From Pseudomonadota bacterium (lineage in GTDB: Bacteria; Pseudomonadota; Alphaproteobacteria; Rhizobiales; Hyphomicrobiaceae): 64,000 bases of DNA. This document shows, piece after piece, positions 35,336 through 45,036 of the stretch. Position 1 is the first letter of the stretch. Each line of letters begins with the position of its first letter. Under the pieces are notes generated by a model. It saw only the letters and a list, made by a program, of their open reading frames with translations. It searched no databases and had not been told where the DNA came from. The stretch lies in NCBI GenBank assembly GCA_018242215.1, contig JAFECG010000026.1, positions 186,001-250,000 on the forward strand, written 5' to 3'. Position numbers and translations under genes: made by a program.

Positions 35336-37468
35336 TCAGTTAACGCGCTGGACCTCGACAAGGTTGTCGGAGAAGGTCGGAGCCCGACCGAGGCCGCTCC
35401 ACGCATCCGACGAGATGCAGTTCACCGATCCGTCCGAGCGATTGAGTGACCGCCAATAGCCGAGCGTTGCCACGACAACTCCGTCCGGCACGTCGTCAGT
35501 GACCCGAGCCACCCCTTCGAAGTCCCCGCGATCGTTATAGACTCGTACCGGATCGCCATCGCGGACCGAGCGTTGCTGTGCGTCCCCAGGTGAGATCATC
35601 ACGAACTGATCGCCTTGCGCTTTGATCTTGTGCGGCTCGTTGGCGTAGCACGAGTTCAGGAACGCGTGGCTCTTCGGCGAGATGATATTGAGGGTATAGA
35701 GCTTGGCGCGGCCGGGGTTCGTCTCGGGCGTTTCGCGCGGTGGCACGTAGCCCGGCAGCGGATCGACCGGCTCGCCCGACTGCTCGCCCTCGTACATGGC
35801 GCGGAACGGTCCGGCGACGAAGTTCTTCGCGTCGTGCAGAAGGAATTCCACCTTGCCGGACGGAGTCGGGAATTTGCCTTCGGCGTGCGGCGTCCGGGTG
35901 TCGGCTGAGCCGACGGCAATCTTGAAGTACCCGTTCTGCTTGAAATACTCCATGTCGATGCCGCCCATCTTGGGATCATCCCAATTGACGTATGCGGCGC
36001 AGAGTTCGCTATCGGTCATTTTGAAGACCGGATCATCGAAGCCCATCTCCTTTGCGAGCAGGCGCCAGAGGTCACTGGTCGGCTTGCATTCGCCGGGCGG
36101 ATCGATGGCCTTCTGATTGTACGTCAGATAAAAATGGCCCCACGACCACATCATATCCTCGGCTTCGCCCGCCATCGCGGATGGCAGGACGATATCTGCG
36201 TATTTCGCCGTGTCGGTCAGGAAGTGTTCGGCGACGACAGTGAAGAGATCCTCGCGCTGCAGGCCTTCGACGATCTTGTTAGTCTCGGGAGCCTGTGAGA
36301 CCGGGTTCGTGCAAAAGACGAAGAGGCTCTTGATCGGCGGATCGAGCTTCATTTCACCGGTCAGTGCTGCGCCAAGCCGCAGATTGTTGACGACGCGCGT
36401 GCCGGGCCTGATCCAGTCGGGACGGGCGGCCTTCACCCAATCGATCGGGAAGTCCCAGAGCGGCATTTGCAATAGCCCGCCACCGACGTGACGCCAGGAG
36501 CCGACGAGCGCGGGTAAGCTGCAAACGGCGCGGATCGCCTGGCCACCGCCGGCACTGCGTTCGAGGGCAACGCCGAGACGGATGACAGATGGCTGGGCCG
36601 TCGCAAATTCGCGGGCGAATTTTGCGATGTCGGCGGCCTTCACGCCGGTCGTACGCTCGACATATTCGGGCGTGAACTCAGCGGCACGTTCTTTCAATTC
36701 CGGGAAGCCGTGCGTGTATTTGTCGACGTAGTCCTGGTCGACAAGCCCTTGGGCGATGATCGAATTGATGACGCCCATGGCGAGTGCGCCATCGGTGCCG
36801 GGCTTCGGGCAGATGTGCCAATCGGCGGCCTTGGCCGTGCGCGAGCGGTAAGCGTCAATGACGACGACCTTGGCGCCGCGCTTTTGTGCTTCGAGCACGA
36901 ACGGCCAATGATGCAGGTTTGTCGAGATCGAGTTGCAAGCCCAGATGACGATGAATTTCGAATGGACGAAACTTTCCGGATCTACGGCGCCGGTCGGTCC
37001 GACCGTCAAAAGCCAAGCCGTCGAGGAGCCTGATGCGCAAAACGTCTTTTCGTTCACCGTCGAGCCCAAACGGTTGAAGAACGGGTCGCCGGAGTTGATG
37101 CCTTGCACCAAGCCCATGTTGCCAAGGTAGCTGTAGGGCATGATCGCCTGAGAGCCGTACTTCCCGATGATCTCCCGCCAGCGCGTGCCGATCTCGGCGA
37201 TGGCTTCATCCCAGGTGATGCGTTTGAATTGCTTCGAGCCTTTCGGACCGGAGCGCTTCAGCGGATAGAGCAGGCGATCCGGATTGTGGTGGTGGTCGGC
37301 GAAATCCTTGAGCTTCACGCAAAGGCCACCCCGCGTCATCGGATGGTCTTTATTGCCACGAACATCGACAAGCTGGCCGCTCTGGACTTCGTAGATCATC
37401 GCGCAGGTATCGGGGCAATCGTGTGGACAAGCGCCAAAGAATTTTTCGCGCTTCGGTTGTTCATTCAT
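35336..37468 (-). CDS. Molybdopterin (bis-MGD) oxidoreductase, stand-alone
   Basis: 710 residues. The N-terminal CPHDCPDTC and GGLCVK give a four-cysteine [4Fe-4S] site. SYLGNMGLVQG, TFCASGSST (possible Mo ligand Cys or Ser), IVIWACNSISTNLHHW, FVFCTNPVSQAPETNKI and DIVLPSAMAGEAEDMM follow the DMSO-reductase family. The C-terminal MopB-binding domain (LYTLNIISPKSHAFLNSCYAN) is complete. There is no Tat signal and no iron-sulfur or membrane subunit next to it, so it is probably cytoplasmic. The substrate is not deducible; formate-dehydrogenase-like is only a distant label. Confidence 0.85.
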   Translation of the reverse strand: MNEQPKREKFFGACPHDCPDTCAMIYEVQSGQLVDVRGNKDHPMTRGGLCVKLKDFADHHHNPDRLLYPLKRSGPKGSKQFKRITWDEAIAEIGTRWREIIGKYGSQAIMPYSYLGNMGLVQGINSGDPFFNRLGSTVNEKTFCASGSSTAWLLTVGPTGAVDPESFVHSKFIVIWACNSISTNLHHWPFVLEAQKRGAKVVVIDAYRSRTAKAADWHICPKPGTDGALAMGVINSIIAQGLVDQDYVDKYTHGFPELKERAAEFTPEYVERTTGVKAADIAKFAREFATAQPSVIRLGVALERSAGGGQAIRAVCSLPALVGSWRHVGGGLLQMPLWDFPIDWVKAARPDWIRPGTRVVNNLRLGAALTGEMKLDPPIKSLFVFCTNPVSQAPETNKIVEGLQREDLFTVVAEHFLTDTAKYADIVLPSAMAGEAEDMMWSWGHFYLTYNQKAIDPPGECKPTSDLWRLLAKEMGFDDPVFKMTDSELCAAYVNWDDPKMGGIDMEYFKQNGYFKIAVGSADTRTPHAEGKFPTPSGKVEFLLHDAKNFVAGPFRAMYEGEQSGEPVDPLPGYVPPRETPETNPGRAKLYTLNIISPKSHAFLNSCYANEPHKIKAQGDQFVMISPGDAQQRSVRDGDPVRVYNDRGDFEGVARVTDDVPDGVVVATLGYWRSLNRSDGSVNCISSDAWSGLGRAPTFSDNLVEVQRVN

Positions 37469-37774
37469 TCCATTTCCTCCAATCGCGACTGCCCGCCCGT
37501 TTTCGGGCCGTGTTCTGATATGCGTCAGTTTGACACCGAACCCCTAGCACGTTCAACCCAAACCGTGTTTTTCCCGAGGGGTTTGTCGCCATCGGCCCGA
37601 AAATCAGTGCGGAATCGGGCAACATCCGCGCGAAAGTGCTGAACGACGATGCTCAGCCGCCGGATTAAAGTGTGCCGTTTCGTTTACGTGAATGCAGCGG
37701 ATCAGGGGGTCCGTCGAGAAAGGGAGCGGGGCGTGTCCAAAGCGCTATTTCCAGGTCGTCGGGTGCTCTGGATG
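37469..37774. other. Intergenic stretch without supported gene
   Basis: About 300 bases. The left end must carry the promoter of the molybdopterin oxidoreductase (minus strand); its start is preceded by GGAGGAAATG. No other gene or clear structure was found. Confidence 0.4.
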
Positions 37775-38107
37775 CCATTGGATGCCGAATGGGCGCCTCC
37801 GACACGGAGGGCCCGCCATTGCTGCGCCTCGATGGTGGACGCCCTTCGTTTTGATTGTGACCTGCATTCCGATCCGTTCGCGTGTGCGGATGCTCTCATC
37901 GTTTATAATGAGATCATGAACGAATATGGGCTCATCATCCACGATGGCACGGCGTCCTATCTTCTGATCGATTGTTGCCCGTGGTGTGGAACCCAGTTGC
38001 CCGCCAGCGCACGAGATCGATGGTTCGACGAAGTGGACGCGCTGGATCTCGAAGATGGCGTGCCACCCCCTCCGAAATTCCTGACGGGCGCTTGGCGTCG
38101 TCTTTGA
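37775..38107 (+). CDS. Hypothetical CPWCG-motif protein (DUF6980-like)
   Basis: About 110 residues. The core pattern is HCCASM ... C-D-H-DPFAC-D-LIVYN...YGLIIHDGTASYLLIDCCPWCGTQLPASARDRWFDE. It resembles a family of small cysteine-rich proteins with a 'YGI.IHDGG...I..CPWCG..LP...RD.WF' core. Paired cysteines suggest zinc binding. The start is uncertain; the ATG at 37775 is the nearest in-frame one before the HCC motif. Function unknown. Confidence 0.65.
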   Translation, partial: PLDAEWAPPTRRARHCCASMVDALRFDCDLHSDPFACADALIVYNEIMNEYGLIIHDGTASYLLIDCCPWCGTQLPASARDRWFDEVDALDLEDGVPPPPKFLTGAWRRL

Positions 38108-39178
38108 TCAGGGCGTGCCAGAGGCTGTGCAGGCATCCTCATAGCGATGCCGATTGCCTTCGCGGTCCGTGAGGATGGTCATACCGTTTTCAACAGGTTC
38201 GGAGCGGTGTTCGATCGGGACCTTGCCGTGGCCGCCGGGAAGATCGAGGACGTAGGTCGGCAATGCGAGACCAGAGAGGCGCCGACGGAGCTCCGCCATC
38301 AGATTGCGGCCCTTCTCAACAGTCGTCCGAAAGTGCGCGGTGCCGGGTGCGAGATCTCCGTGATGCAGGTAATACGGTTTCACGCGCAGCTCGACCAGAC
38401 TGCGCATCAGCACCTCGAGCGTATCGGCATCATCGTTGATGTCTTTGAGCAGTACCGTCTGGCTGACCAGCGGGATTCCAGCATCGATGAGGCGCGCAAT
38501 CGCTTCGCGCGCTGCGACCGTCAGTTCCTGAGGATGATTTGTGTGCAAACCGACGAAGACGGTCTGCGTTGTGGCTTTCAGCGCGCCGATCAGATCCGGC
38601 GTCACGCGCTCGGGGTCTACGACCGGCACGCGCGTGTGCCAGCGGAGGATCTTGACATGTCGGATTTGCGCCAGCGCTTCTGTGACTTCACGAATGCGGC
38701 GCGGCGAAAGTACGAAGGGATCGCCGCCAGTCAGAATGACCTCCCAGACTGCGGGAGTTGCTGCAATGTAATCGAGGGCGGCAGCGAGATCGTCGGCGGA
38801 TAATGCTTCGCCGTTGGCTGGGCCCACCATTTCACGGCGAAAACAAAACCGGCAATAGACGGGGCACACGCTGGCGATCTTCAGAAGCACGCGGTCGGCA
38901 TAGCGATGGACGATGCCGGGGGTCGGACTTTTGAGATCGTCTCCGATCGGGTCTTCGCGCTCGCGTGGATGCCTTTCGAGTTCGTAGCGGCTTGGTACGA
39001 ACTGGCGAGCGATGGGATCATCACTTGCCGTGCGGTCTACCGCATTCGCGACGGCGGGCGTGAGGGCGATCGCGTAGCGCGCCGCGACGTCATTCAGCGC
39101 GTCCCGCTCACTGGCACGGGTGAGGCCAGCATTCGTAAGATCTTCAACGGACGTCAGCTTGCGGTCGATCAATGTCAT
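38108..39178 (-). CDS. epmB: EF-P beta-lysylation lysine 2,3-aminomutase
   Basis: 356 residues, a radical SAM aminomutase of the KamA/EpmB family. The cluster-binding CPVYCRFCFRR, then VILTGGDPFVLSPRR, RWHTRVPVVDPERV and KPYYLHHGDLAPGTAHFRT are typical. Its size and position next to epmA and efp point to EpmB, which converts lysine to (R)-beta-lysine for EF-P, rather than catabolic KamA. The start overlaps the stop of the GFA-family gene (ATGA). Confidence 0.9.
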   Translation of the reverse strand: MTLIDRKLTSVEDLTNAGLTRASERDALNDVAARYAIALTPAVANAVDRTASDDPIARQFVPSRYELERHPREREDPIGDDLKSPTPGIVHRYADRVLLKIASVCPVYCRFCFRREMVGPANGEALSADDLAAALDYIAATPAVWEVILTGGDPFVLSPRRIREVTEALAQIRHVKILRWHTRVPVVDPERVTPDLIGALKATTQTVFVGLHTNHPQELTVAAREAIARLIDAGIPLVSQTVLLKDINDDADTLEVLMRSLVELRVKPYYLHHGDLAPGTAHFRTTVEKGRNLMAELRRRLSGLALPTYVLDLPGGHGKVPIEHRSEPVENGMTILTDREGNRHRYEDACTASGTP

Positions 39179-39648
39179 TTGGAGGGCCAAACGCCTGTAT
39201 CGTGGTCTGGGTGTTGATAGGAAACGAGAGTTTGCAGGAATGGGGCGGCGTTCGGGTCTTCGAGCGTCGCATGGCTCGGGAGCGTCGGGATGTCGTCGGC
39301 ATAGGGAAGCTTGGCTTCCACGCCCCATTGGACGATGGGCACGATATCGCCAGGATTGTCGAAAGCACCGATGGCGATGGCCATTCCGTCAGGTGCTTCG
39401 TAGGTCAATGGTGTTCCGCAGTTCTCGCAGAAGCCGCGGGATGCGGCGTTCGATGACTGGAATCTTTTCGGTTCGCCGCGTGTCCATTCGAATTTTACGT
39501 CGCGCACGCTGACAAGCGGCGCATAGAAGCTGCCGAATGCCTTCTGGCACATCCGGCAGTGGCAGACAGAGGCGTCAGCAAGCGTGCCTTCGATGCGGAA
39601 GCGGATTGCGCCGCATTGGCATCCGCCGGTGTGGATCTGTTCGGTCAT
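39175..39648 (-). CDS. GFA-family (glutathione-dependent formaldehyde-activating fold) protein
   Basis: 157 residues. Zinc-binding cysteines appear in GGCQCGAIRF, CHCRMCQK and CENCGTPLTY, the standard set of the GFA/CENP-V fold. Enzymes of this fold were linked to S-hydroxymethylglutathione formation, but most members have no proven role. It lies between epmA (13 bases upstream) and epmB (overlap), so it is transcribed with the EF-P modification genes. Confidence 0.88.
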   Translation of the reverse strand: MTEQIHTGGCQCGAIRFRIEGTLADASVCHCRMCQKAFGSFYAPLVSVRDVKFEWTRGEPKRFQSSNAASRGFCENCGTPLTYEAPDGMAIAIGAFDNPGDIVPIVQWGVEAKLPYADDIPTLPSHATLEDPNAAPFLQTLVSYQHPDHDTGVWPSK

Positions 39649-39661
39649 TGCTCTCTCAATT

Positions 39662-40705
39662 TCAAGGTTCCGGAAACGGCGTCCATCGCACTTGATCGAT
39701 CCGCTCGGCGCCGGTTGCAAGCATGACGAGCCGGTCGAAACCTAAAGCACAGCCCGAAGAGGGCGGCATGCAGGCAAGTGCATTGAGAAAATCCTCATCG
39801 ATCGGATAGCGCTCTCCATAAATGCGTTGCTTATCGGCCATCCAGGCTTCGAAGCGGCGGCGCTGCTCGGCGGCATCGGTCAACTCGCCGAAGCCGTTCG
39901 CAAGCTCGACGCCGCAGGCAAAAAGCTCGAAGCGTTCGGCGACCGCAGGATCACCCGGCACCGGGCGGGCGAGGGCGGCTTCGGATGCCGGATATTCATA
40001 GAGGATTGTGGGCGACGGTATGCCGAGGCCGGGATCGATCTTTTCGACGACGACACGGCTGAAAATGTCCGTCCACGTATCGTCGGCTGCGACGCGGACG
40101 CCGATGGTTTCCGCTTCCGAAGCGAGGCGATCGCGGTTGAACACGTCGCCCGTGGTATCATCGCGCAGGGGCATGGCCGCCTTTTCAATGAACGCTTCTT
40201 CCAGCGTCAGCGCCTCAAAGGGCGAGAGCGGATTGCAAGTCCTGTCGCGGAAGCTCCACGTCGAGAGACCCGTTGCAGCGCTGGCGATCTTCAGAATGCG
40301 CGCGCAATCGTCCCAAAGCGTCCGGTATGGTTCGTTAGCACGGTACCACTCCAGCATCGTGAATTCGGGGCTGTGAAGGTCGCCGCGTTCGCGATTGCGA
40401 AACACCGGCGCGAACGCGAAAATTTTTGTCTCCCCCGCGGCCAGCAGTTTCTTCATCGCGAATTCGGGGGATGTGTGCAGAAAAACGTCCTGCCGGGAAA
40501 GATCGGTGCCGATCCATTCGGTACGGAAGGCATGGAGATGCGTCTCGTTGCCGGGCGAAACCTGCAGCAGGCCGGGTTCGACTTCGGTGAAGCCTTCGGA
40601 CAGGAACCAGTTCCTTATGGCCGCCTGGATGCGGCCGCGCCCGATGAGGAACGGGCGTCGGTCGGCGTGGTGTTCGGGGCTCCACCAGGGAGAAAGCTGC
40701 GACAT
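39662..40705 (-). CDS. epmA: EF-P--(R)-beta-lysine ligase
   Basis: 347 residues, a class II lysyl-tRNA-synthetase catalytic domain without the anticodon-binding part, which defines EpmA (PoxA/GenX). Motif 2 reads FRNRERGDLHSPEFTMLEWYRAN, and motif 3 is GCALGFDRLVMLATGA. It attaches beta-lysine to Lys34 of EF-P, whose gene lies divergently 150 bases away. Confidence 0.92.
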   Translation of the reverse strand: MSQLSPWWSPEHHADRRPFLIGRGRIQAAIRNWFLSEGFTEVEPGLLQVSPGNETHLHAFRTEWIGTDLSRQDVFLHTSPEFAMKKLLAAGETKIFAFAPVFRNRERGDLHSPEFTMLEWYRANEPYRTLWDDCARILKIASAATGLSTWSFRDRTCNPLSPFEALTLEEAFIEKAAMPLRDDTTGDVFNRDRLASEAETIGVRVAADDTWTDIFSRVVVEKIDPGLGIPSPTILYEYPASEAALARPVPGDPAVAERFELFACGVELANGFGELTDAAEQRRRFEAWMADKQRIYGERYPIDEDFLNALACMPPSSGCALGFDRLVMLATGAERIDQVRWTPFPEP

Positions 40706-40857
40706 GCTTGTAATTTGGGCGCTCGGGACAGGGTTGCCGCACTTGGCGGCAGGAGACTAAGCGGGTATGAGACGCGACAGATTCCCTGAAGGCTTCCGCC
40801 GGCCGGCCGCCCTATGAGGCGGGCAGCTCGCGTTTGGATTAGAACGGAGACGTACCC

Positions 40858-41427
40858 GTGGTGAAGGTTATTGCAAGCTCGGTCCGCAAAGGCAACGTGC
40901 TCGATCTCGATGGCAAGCTGGCCGTTGTGATGCATGCGGAAAATATTCACCCCGGCAAGGGCACGCCCGTGACGCATCTCGAAATGCGGCGGATCGCTGA
41001 TGGTGTGAAGGTGACGGAGCGCTACCGCACGACCGATCAGGTCGAGCGGGCCTACCTCGACGAAAAAGACTTCAATTTCCTCTATGAAGACGACATGGGC
41101 TACAATTTCATGCACCCGGAGACGTTCGATCAGATCACGATCTCGAAGGACGTCGTCGGCGACCAAGGACAGTGGCTGCAGGAAGGCATGACGTGCCTCG
41201 TGTCGCTGCATGAAGGCAATCCGATTTCGATCGAGCTGCCGCAGCGCGTGACGCTGGAGATCGTGGAAGCCGATCCGGTCGTCAAAGGCCAGACGGCTTC
41301 GTCATCGTACAAGCCTGCAAAGCTCTCGAACGGGGCGCGCGTGATGGTGCCACCGCACATCGGCGCGGGTACTCGCGTGGTCGTGATGACCGCGGACGGT
41401 TCGTACGTCGAACGCGCAAAGGATTGA
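40858..41427 (+). CDS. efp: Elongation factor P
   Basis: 189 residues from GTG with GGAG upstream. Three beta domains are present. The modification loop HPGKGTPV carries Lys34, the residue beta-lysylated by EpmA. The C-terminal OB domain ends in [22 protein letters not shown] rescues ribosomes stalled at proline runs. Confidence 0.95.
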   Translation: MVKVIASSVRKGNVLDLDGKLAVVMHAENIHPGKGTPVTHLEMRRIADGVKVTERYRTTDQVERAYLDEKDFNFLYEDDMGYNFMHPETFDQITISKDVVGDQGQWLQEGMTCLVSLHEGNPISIELPQRVTLEIVEADPVVKGQTASSSYKPAKLSNGARVMVPPHIGAGTRVVVMTADGSYVERAKD

Positions 41428-41482
41428 GCACGTTTGGTGCCGAGCCGGAACTTCTAGCGGGTTTCGGTCGGCACAGGCTGGC

Positions 41483-42322
41483 TTAAGCCGCGCGTGTCGT
41501 GAGTTGCTCGGCGCGTTGCGGCGCCACTTCCTCACAGATCACTTTGAACTCGGTCAGCGTGTGCTGGCCAAACGATGTGACCATCGCGACGTCCGCGGCG
41601 TCGCGTCCGCGTGCGATGACGATGCGGCCGGTGCGCGGAACATTGTGGCGTGCATCGAACGTCACCCAGCGATGATCTATATACGCTTCGAACCAAGCAC
41701 TGAAATCCATCGGAGCGGGATCCGGCAGCACACCGATGTCACCGAGATAGCCGTTGACGTACGCGGCTGGAATATTGAGGCAGCGGCAGAAGGCTATAGC
41801 GAGATGCGCGAAATCGCGGCAGACGCCTGTGCCTTCATTATAGGCTTCTGACGCCGAGCGTGTCGAACGTGCCGCCTGATAGTCGAACTTGATGTGATTA
41901 TGGACGAAATCGCAAATCGCTTTGACGCGTGCGTAGCCGGGTTCGACGTTCCCGAAGTGCTGCCACGCGATGGACGTCAGCGCGTCAGTTTCACAATAGC
42001 GGCTGCCGCTGAGAAAATGCAGGGCGTAATTGGGCAGGTCGGCCACCGGAATTTCGCGGGCGTTGAGCGGAGTCTCCTCCAGTTCTCCGGAATCGCGCAC
42101 GACGGCGCGATAGCTGAGCTTGAGCGGGCCCGTTGGCGCAACGAGGCGTTGGGTGCGATTTCCGTATAGGTCGAGCCCCCGTTCGATGGCGATGTCCGGG
42201 ATATTCAGCGCGTCTTCGTAAATGATATCGCGGCGGCGGCTCGTATGGACGTCGAGAAGCAGCAACAGCGGCGTGGGTGCGGTAACATCCAGACTAATAT
42301 CGTACCCAATATGAATGAGCAT
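41483..42322 (-). CDS. Transglutaminase-like protein
   Basis: 279 residues. The beta-rich N-terminal half precedes a transglutaminase core with the catalytic Cys in GTGVCRDFAHL and the Asp in WVTFDARHN. The place where the catalytic His usually stands reads MDFSAWFEAY, so Ser replaces His. This wording recurs in many Hyphomicrobiales proteins, to my recollection. The domain may be a binding module, or use the later His in DARHN. Target unknown. Confidence 0.82.
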   Translation of the reverse strand: MLIHIGYDISLDVTAPTPLLLLLDVHTSRRRDIIYEDALNIPDIAIERGLDLYGNRTQRLVAPTGPLKLSYRAVVRDSGELEETPLNAREIPVADLPNYALHFLSGSRYCETDALTSIAWQHFGNVEPGYARVKAICDFVHNHIKFDYQAARSTRSASEAYNEGTGVCRDFAHLAIAFCRCLNIPAAYVNGYLGDIGVLPDPAPMDFSAWFEAYIDHRWVTFDARHNVPRTGRIVIARGRDAADVAMVTSFGQHTLTEFKVICEEVAPQRAEQLTTRAA

Positions 42323-42528
42323 AATGCGACGCCCTCAACGCTAAGTCCTTGTCAAAAAACGCCACGCTGGTCTTGAATGTTCCCAAAATAAAAATGCGGG
42401 AATTGCACAAATATCGCGCAAAAAAGCTGGCGCAGCCAAATGTGACGGACGCGATGCCCGCAAATCCAACGTGAGTTTTGCGCAGGAGTCCAGTCCGATT
42501 CGACATTGCTGAAATGCAATGGTGGCGA

Positions 42529-43740
42529 TCATATATCCAATCGGAGGACTTTGACGATCGATCCGGCGGCTTGCGCGGGCGTATTCGCCGGAATAACGAC
42601 GAGGCAGTTGGCGCGCTGGAGCGATTTTATAAGCCCGCTATCTTGGTTCTTGAACGCCGTTACGAGCGGTGTTGCAGTATTCGTGTCGAGAAGGCCGCGC
42701 ATGTAGTGCTCGCGCGGTCCGTTTGCAGGCAGAGGTTCGCCAAGCGCCGCTTCAAGCGATTCAAGCGGCGTTTCGCGTCCGAGTAGCCGCCCGATGAGCG
42801 GAACCAGGAAAACACGCGCGCATATCAGTGCGGACACCGGATTGCCCGGCAATCCGAGGCAATACTGCACTTTGCCATTTGAGACGCGCGAGCCGAAGAA
42901 GAGCGGCTTTCCCGGCCGCATGGCGATCTTGTAAAAATCGAGTTCGGCGCCGGCTTTTTCGAGCGCTGGGCGGACGAGATCATGATCGCCGACCGAGGCT
43001 CCGCCGCTCGTCACCAGAACGTCGGCGCCTTCAGCGGCGTTGATGCATTTTTCGAGCGAAGAGAGGGAGTCTTGGGCGATGCCGAGAAAGCGCGCTTCGC
43101 CTCCTGCGGTTTCGACGACGGCTGCCAAGCCATAGGCGTTCGAGCCAGAGATCTGTCCAGGTCCGAGTGCGCTTCCCGGTGGCACAAGTTCATCGCCCGT
43201 TGAAACGATCGCGACGACAGGTTTGCGTGTGACGGAAAGCGTCCCGTGCCCGCACGAAGCGGCGATTAGAACGTCGCGGGCGGTGAGCAGGCGGCCCGGC
43301 TCGATAAGTCTTTCGCCGTTGGTGAAGTCCTGTCCCTTCGGCCTGATGTTTGCGCCGCGTTTGGCGGTCTCCTGGACCGTGATGGTCGTGCCCGAAGCGG
43401 AGACGTTTTCCTGGATGACGATCGCGTCGGCACCGTTCGGGACTGCTCCGCCGGTGAAGATGCGAACAGCTTGGCCTTTGGCCAACGTGCCGGCGAACGG
43501 GCGACCAGCGCCAGCCTCGCCGATCACAGTCAGTTCGGCGGGAATCTCTGCCACATCATGGGCGTGCACCGCGTAACCGTCCATTGCGGATGCATCGAAC
43601 GGTGGGTTGTCGAGTTTCGAAATTACAGGACTGACCAGCGTACGACCGCGCGCGTGCAGCAGATCAACGGATTCCGTTTCGAGGACCGAAGCTCGGTCCA
43701 AAATGCGCTTCAGCGCGTCAGCGACTGGGAGAAGTGCCAT
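42529..43740 (-). CDS. moeA: Molybdopterin molybdenumtransferase
   Basis: 403 residues. The opening LLPVADALKRIL and the motif FDASAMDGYAVHA are family hallmarks. IVSTGDELVPPG, TSGGASVGDHDLVRPAL and LGLPGNPVSALICARVFL complete the active site. The enzyme inserts molybdate into adenylylated molybdopterin. It is the last gene of trpGDC-moaC-moeA and supplies cofactor to enzymes such as the oxidoreductase at 35336. Confidence 0.95.
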   Translation of the reverse strand: MALLPVADALKRILDRASVLETESVDLLHARGRTLVSPVISKLDNPPFDASAMDGYAVHAHDVAEIPAELTVIGEAGAGRPFAGTLAKGQAVRIFTGGAVPNGADAIVIQENVSASGTTITVQETAKRGANIRPKGQDFTNGERLIEPGRLLTARDVLIAASCGHGTLSVTRKPVVAIVSTGDELVPPGSALGPGQISGSNAYGLAAVVETAGGEARFLGIAQDSLSSLEKCINAAEGADVLVTSGGASVGDHDLVRPALEKAGAELDFYKIAMRPGKPLFFGSRVSNGKVQYCLGLPGNPVSALICARVFLVPLIGRLLGRETPLESLEAALGEPLPANGPREHYMRGLLDTNTATPLVTAFKNQDSGLIKSLQRANCLVVIPANTPAQAAGSIVKVLRLDI

Positions 43741-43743
43741 GCT

Positions 43744-44235
43744 TCAGCCGCCGGAACGTTCGGCTGCGCGGTAGACGCCCGATTTTCCGCCGTCCTTCGC
43801 AATGAGGCGGACGCCTTCGATGATCATCGATTTATCGACGGCCTTGAGCATGTCGTAAAGGGTGAGGCAGGCGACCGAGACGGCGGTCAAGGCTTCCATC
43901 TCGACGCCGGTCTGGCTGGAAACCTTGATTTCCGCCGTCACGCGAATGCCGGGCGGCGTTTGCAAGAGTTCGAAGTTGACCGTCGCCTTGGTGATGGCGA
44001 GGGGATGGCAGAGCGGTATCAGTTCGTGCGTCCGTTTGGCCGCCATGATGCCCGCTATGCGAGCGGCGCCGAGAACGTCGCCCTTGCTGGCCTGCCCCGT
44101 TTCAACAATCGCCAGCGTCGTGGGCCGCATCGCGACGAAGCCCTCGGCGACAGCGCGGCGCGCCGTGATCGACTTGTTCGAGACGTCGACCATCCGAGCG
44201 TCGCCCTTGTCGTCGATGTGCGAAAGCTTGCTCAT
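43744..44235 (-). CDS. moaC: Cyclic pyranopterin monophosphate synthase
   Basis: 163 residues. [41 protein letters not shown] and [20 protein letters not shown] are the conserved MoaC blocks, including the catalytic lysine and the [12 protein letters not shown] motif. It overlaps the end of trpC by 4 bases and lies 3 bases before moeA. Confidence 0.95.
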   Translation of the reverse strand: MSKLSHIDDKGDARMVDVSNKSITARRAVAEGFVAMRPTTLAIVETGQASKGDVLGAARIAGIMAAKRTHELIPLCHPLAITKATVNFELLQTPPGIRVTAEIKVSSQTGVEMEALTAVSVACLTLYDMLKAVDKSMIIEGVRLIAKDGGKSGVYRAAERSGG

Positions 44236-45035
44236 GATGCCGACGACGTTTCGAGAAGCACTTTCGTTGCTGCCGTGACGTCGGCCTGACGCATCAGGCT
44301 TTCGCCCACGAGGAACGTGTTGACGCCGACCTTTGCCAGACGCGCGAGATCGGCAGGCGTGAAGATGCCACTTTCGCCGACGACGATACGATCGGACGGC
44401 ACTTGCGGCGCAAGCTCTTCCGTCGTTTCGAGCTTCACCTCAAAGGTCTTGAGGTTGCGGTTATTGATGCCGACGAGGCGGCAATCGAGCTTCAGGGCTC
44501 GTTCAAGCTCGGCGGCGTTATGGACTTCTGCGATGGCATCCATTCCCCAATCCTTCGCCGCGTGAGCGAGGTCGTGGGCCGTCGCGTCGTCGACTTCCGC
44601 GAGAATAATGAGAATGCAGTCGGCTCCCCAGGCGCGGGCCTCGGCGACCTGGTAGGTATCGATCATGAAGTCCTTGCGCAGAACGGGGAGCGATGTTGCT
44701 TCACGGGCGGCGGTCAGGAATTCCGGTGCGCCCTGAAACGACGGCCTGTCGGTCAGGATGGAAAGACACGCGGCGCCGCCGGCTTCGTAGGCTTTGGCGA
44801 GCGCGGGTGGGTCGAAGTCGGCCCGGATGAGGCCTTTCGACGGGGAGGCCTTCTTGATCTCGGCGATAAGGGCCGGCTTTTTCTGGGCGTGCTTGGCTTC
44901 GATGGCGCTCGCGAAAGAACGGACGTGTGGAGCGGAGCGCGCATACTCGGCGATGACGCGCAGCGGTTTCAGCGCTTTCGCGCGCGCAACTTCCTCACGT
45001 TTATAGGCGGTGATCTTGTCGAGAATGTCGGCCAT
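44232..45035 (-). CDS. trpC: Indole-3-glycerol phosphate synthase
   Basis: 267 residues, a TIM barrel. [50 protein letters not shown] and [12 protein letters not shown] are the standard TrpC strand motifs. It closes the indole ring in tryptophan synthesis. The start one base after the trpD end was chosen over a longer frame that runs into trpD. Confidence 0.95.
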   Translation of the reverse strand: MADILDKITAYKREEVARAKALKPLRVIAEYARSAPHVRSFASAIEAKHAQKKPALIAEIKKASPSKGLIRADFDPPALAKAYEAGGAACLSILTDRPSFQGAPEFLTAAREATSLPVLRKDFMIDTYQVAEARAWGADCILIILAEVDDATAHDLAHAAKDWGMDAIAEVHNAAELERALKLDCRLVGINNRNLKTFEVKLETTEELAPQVPSDRIVVGESGIFTPADLARLAKVGVNTFLVGESLMRQADVTAATKVLLETSSAS

Positions 45036-45036
45036 T

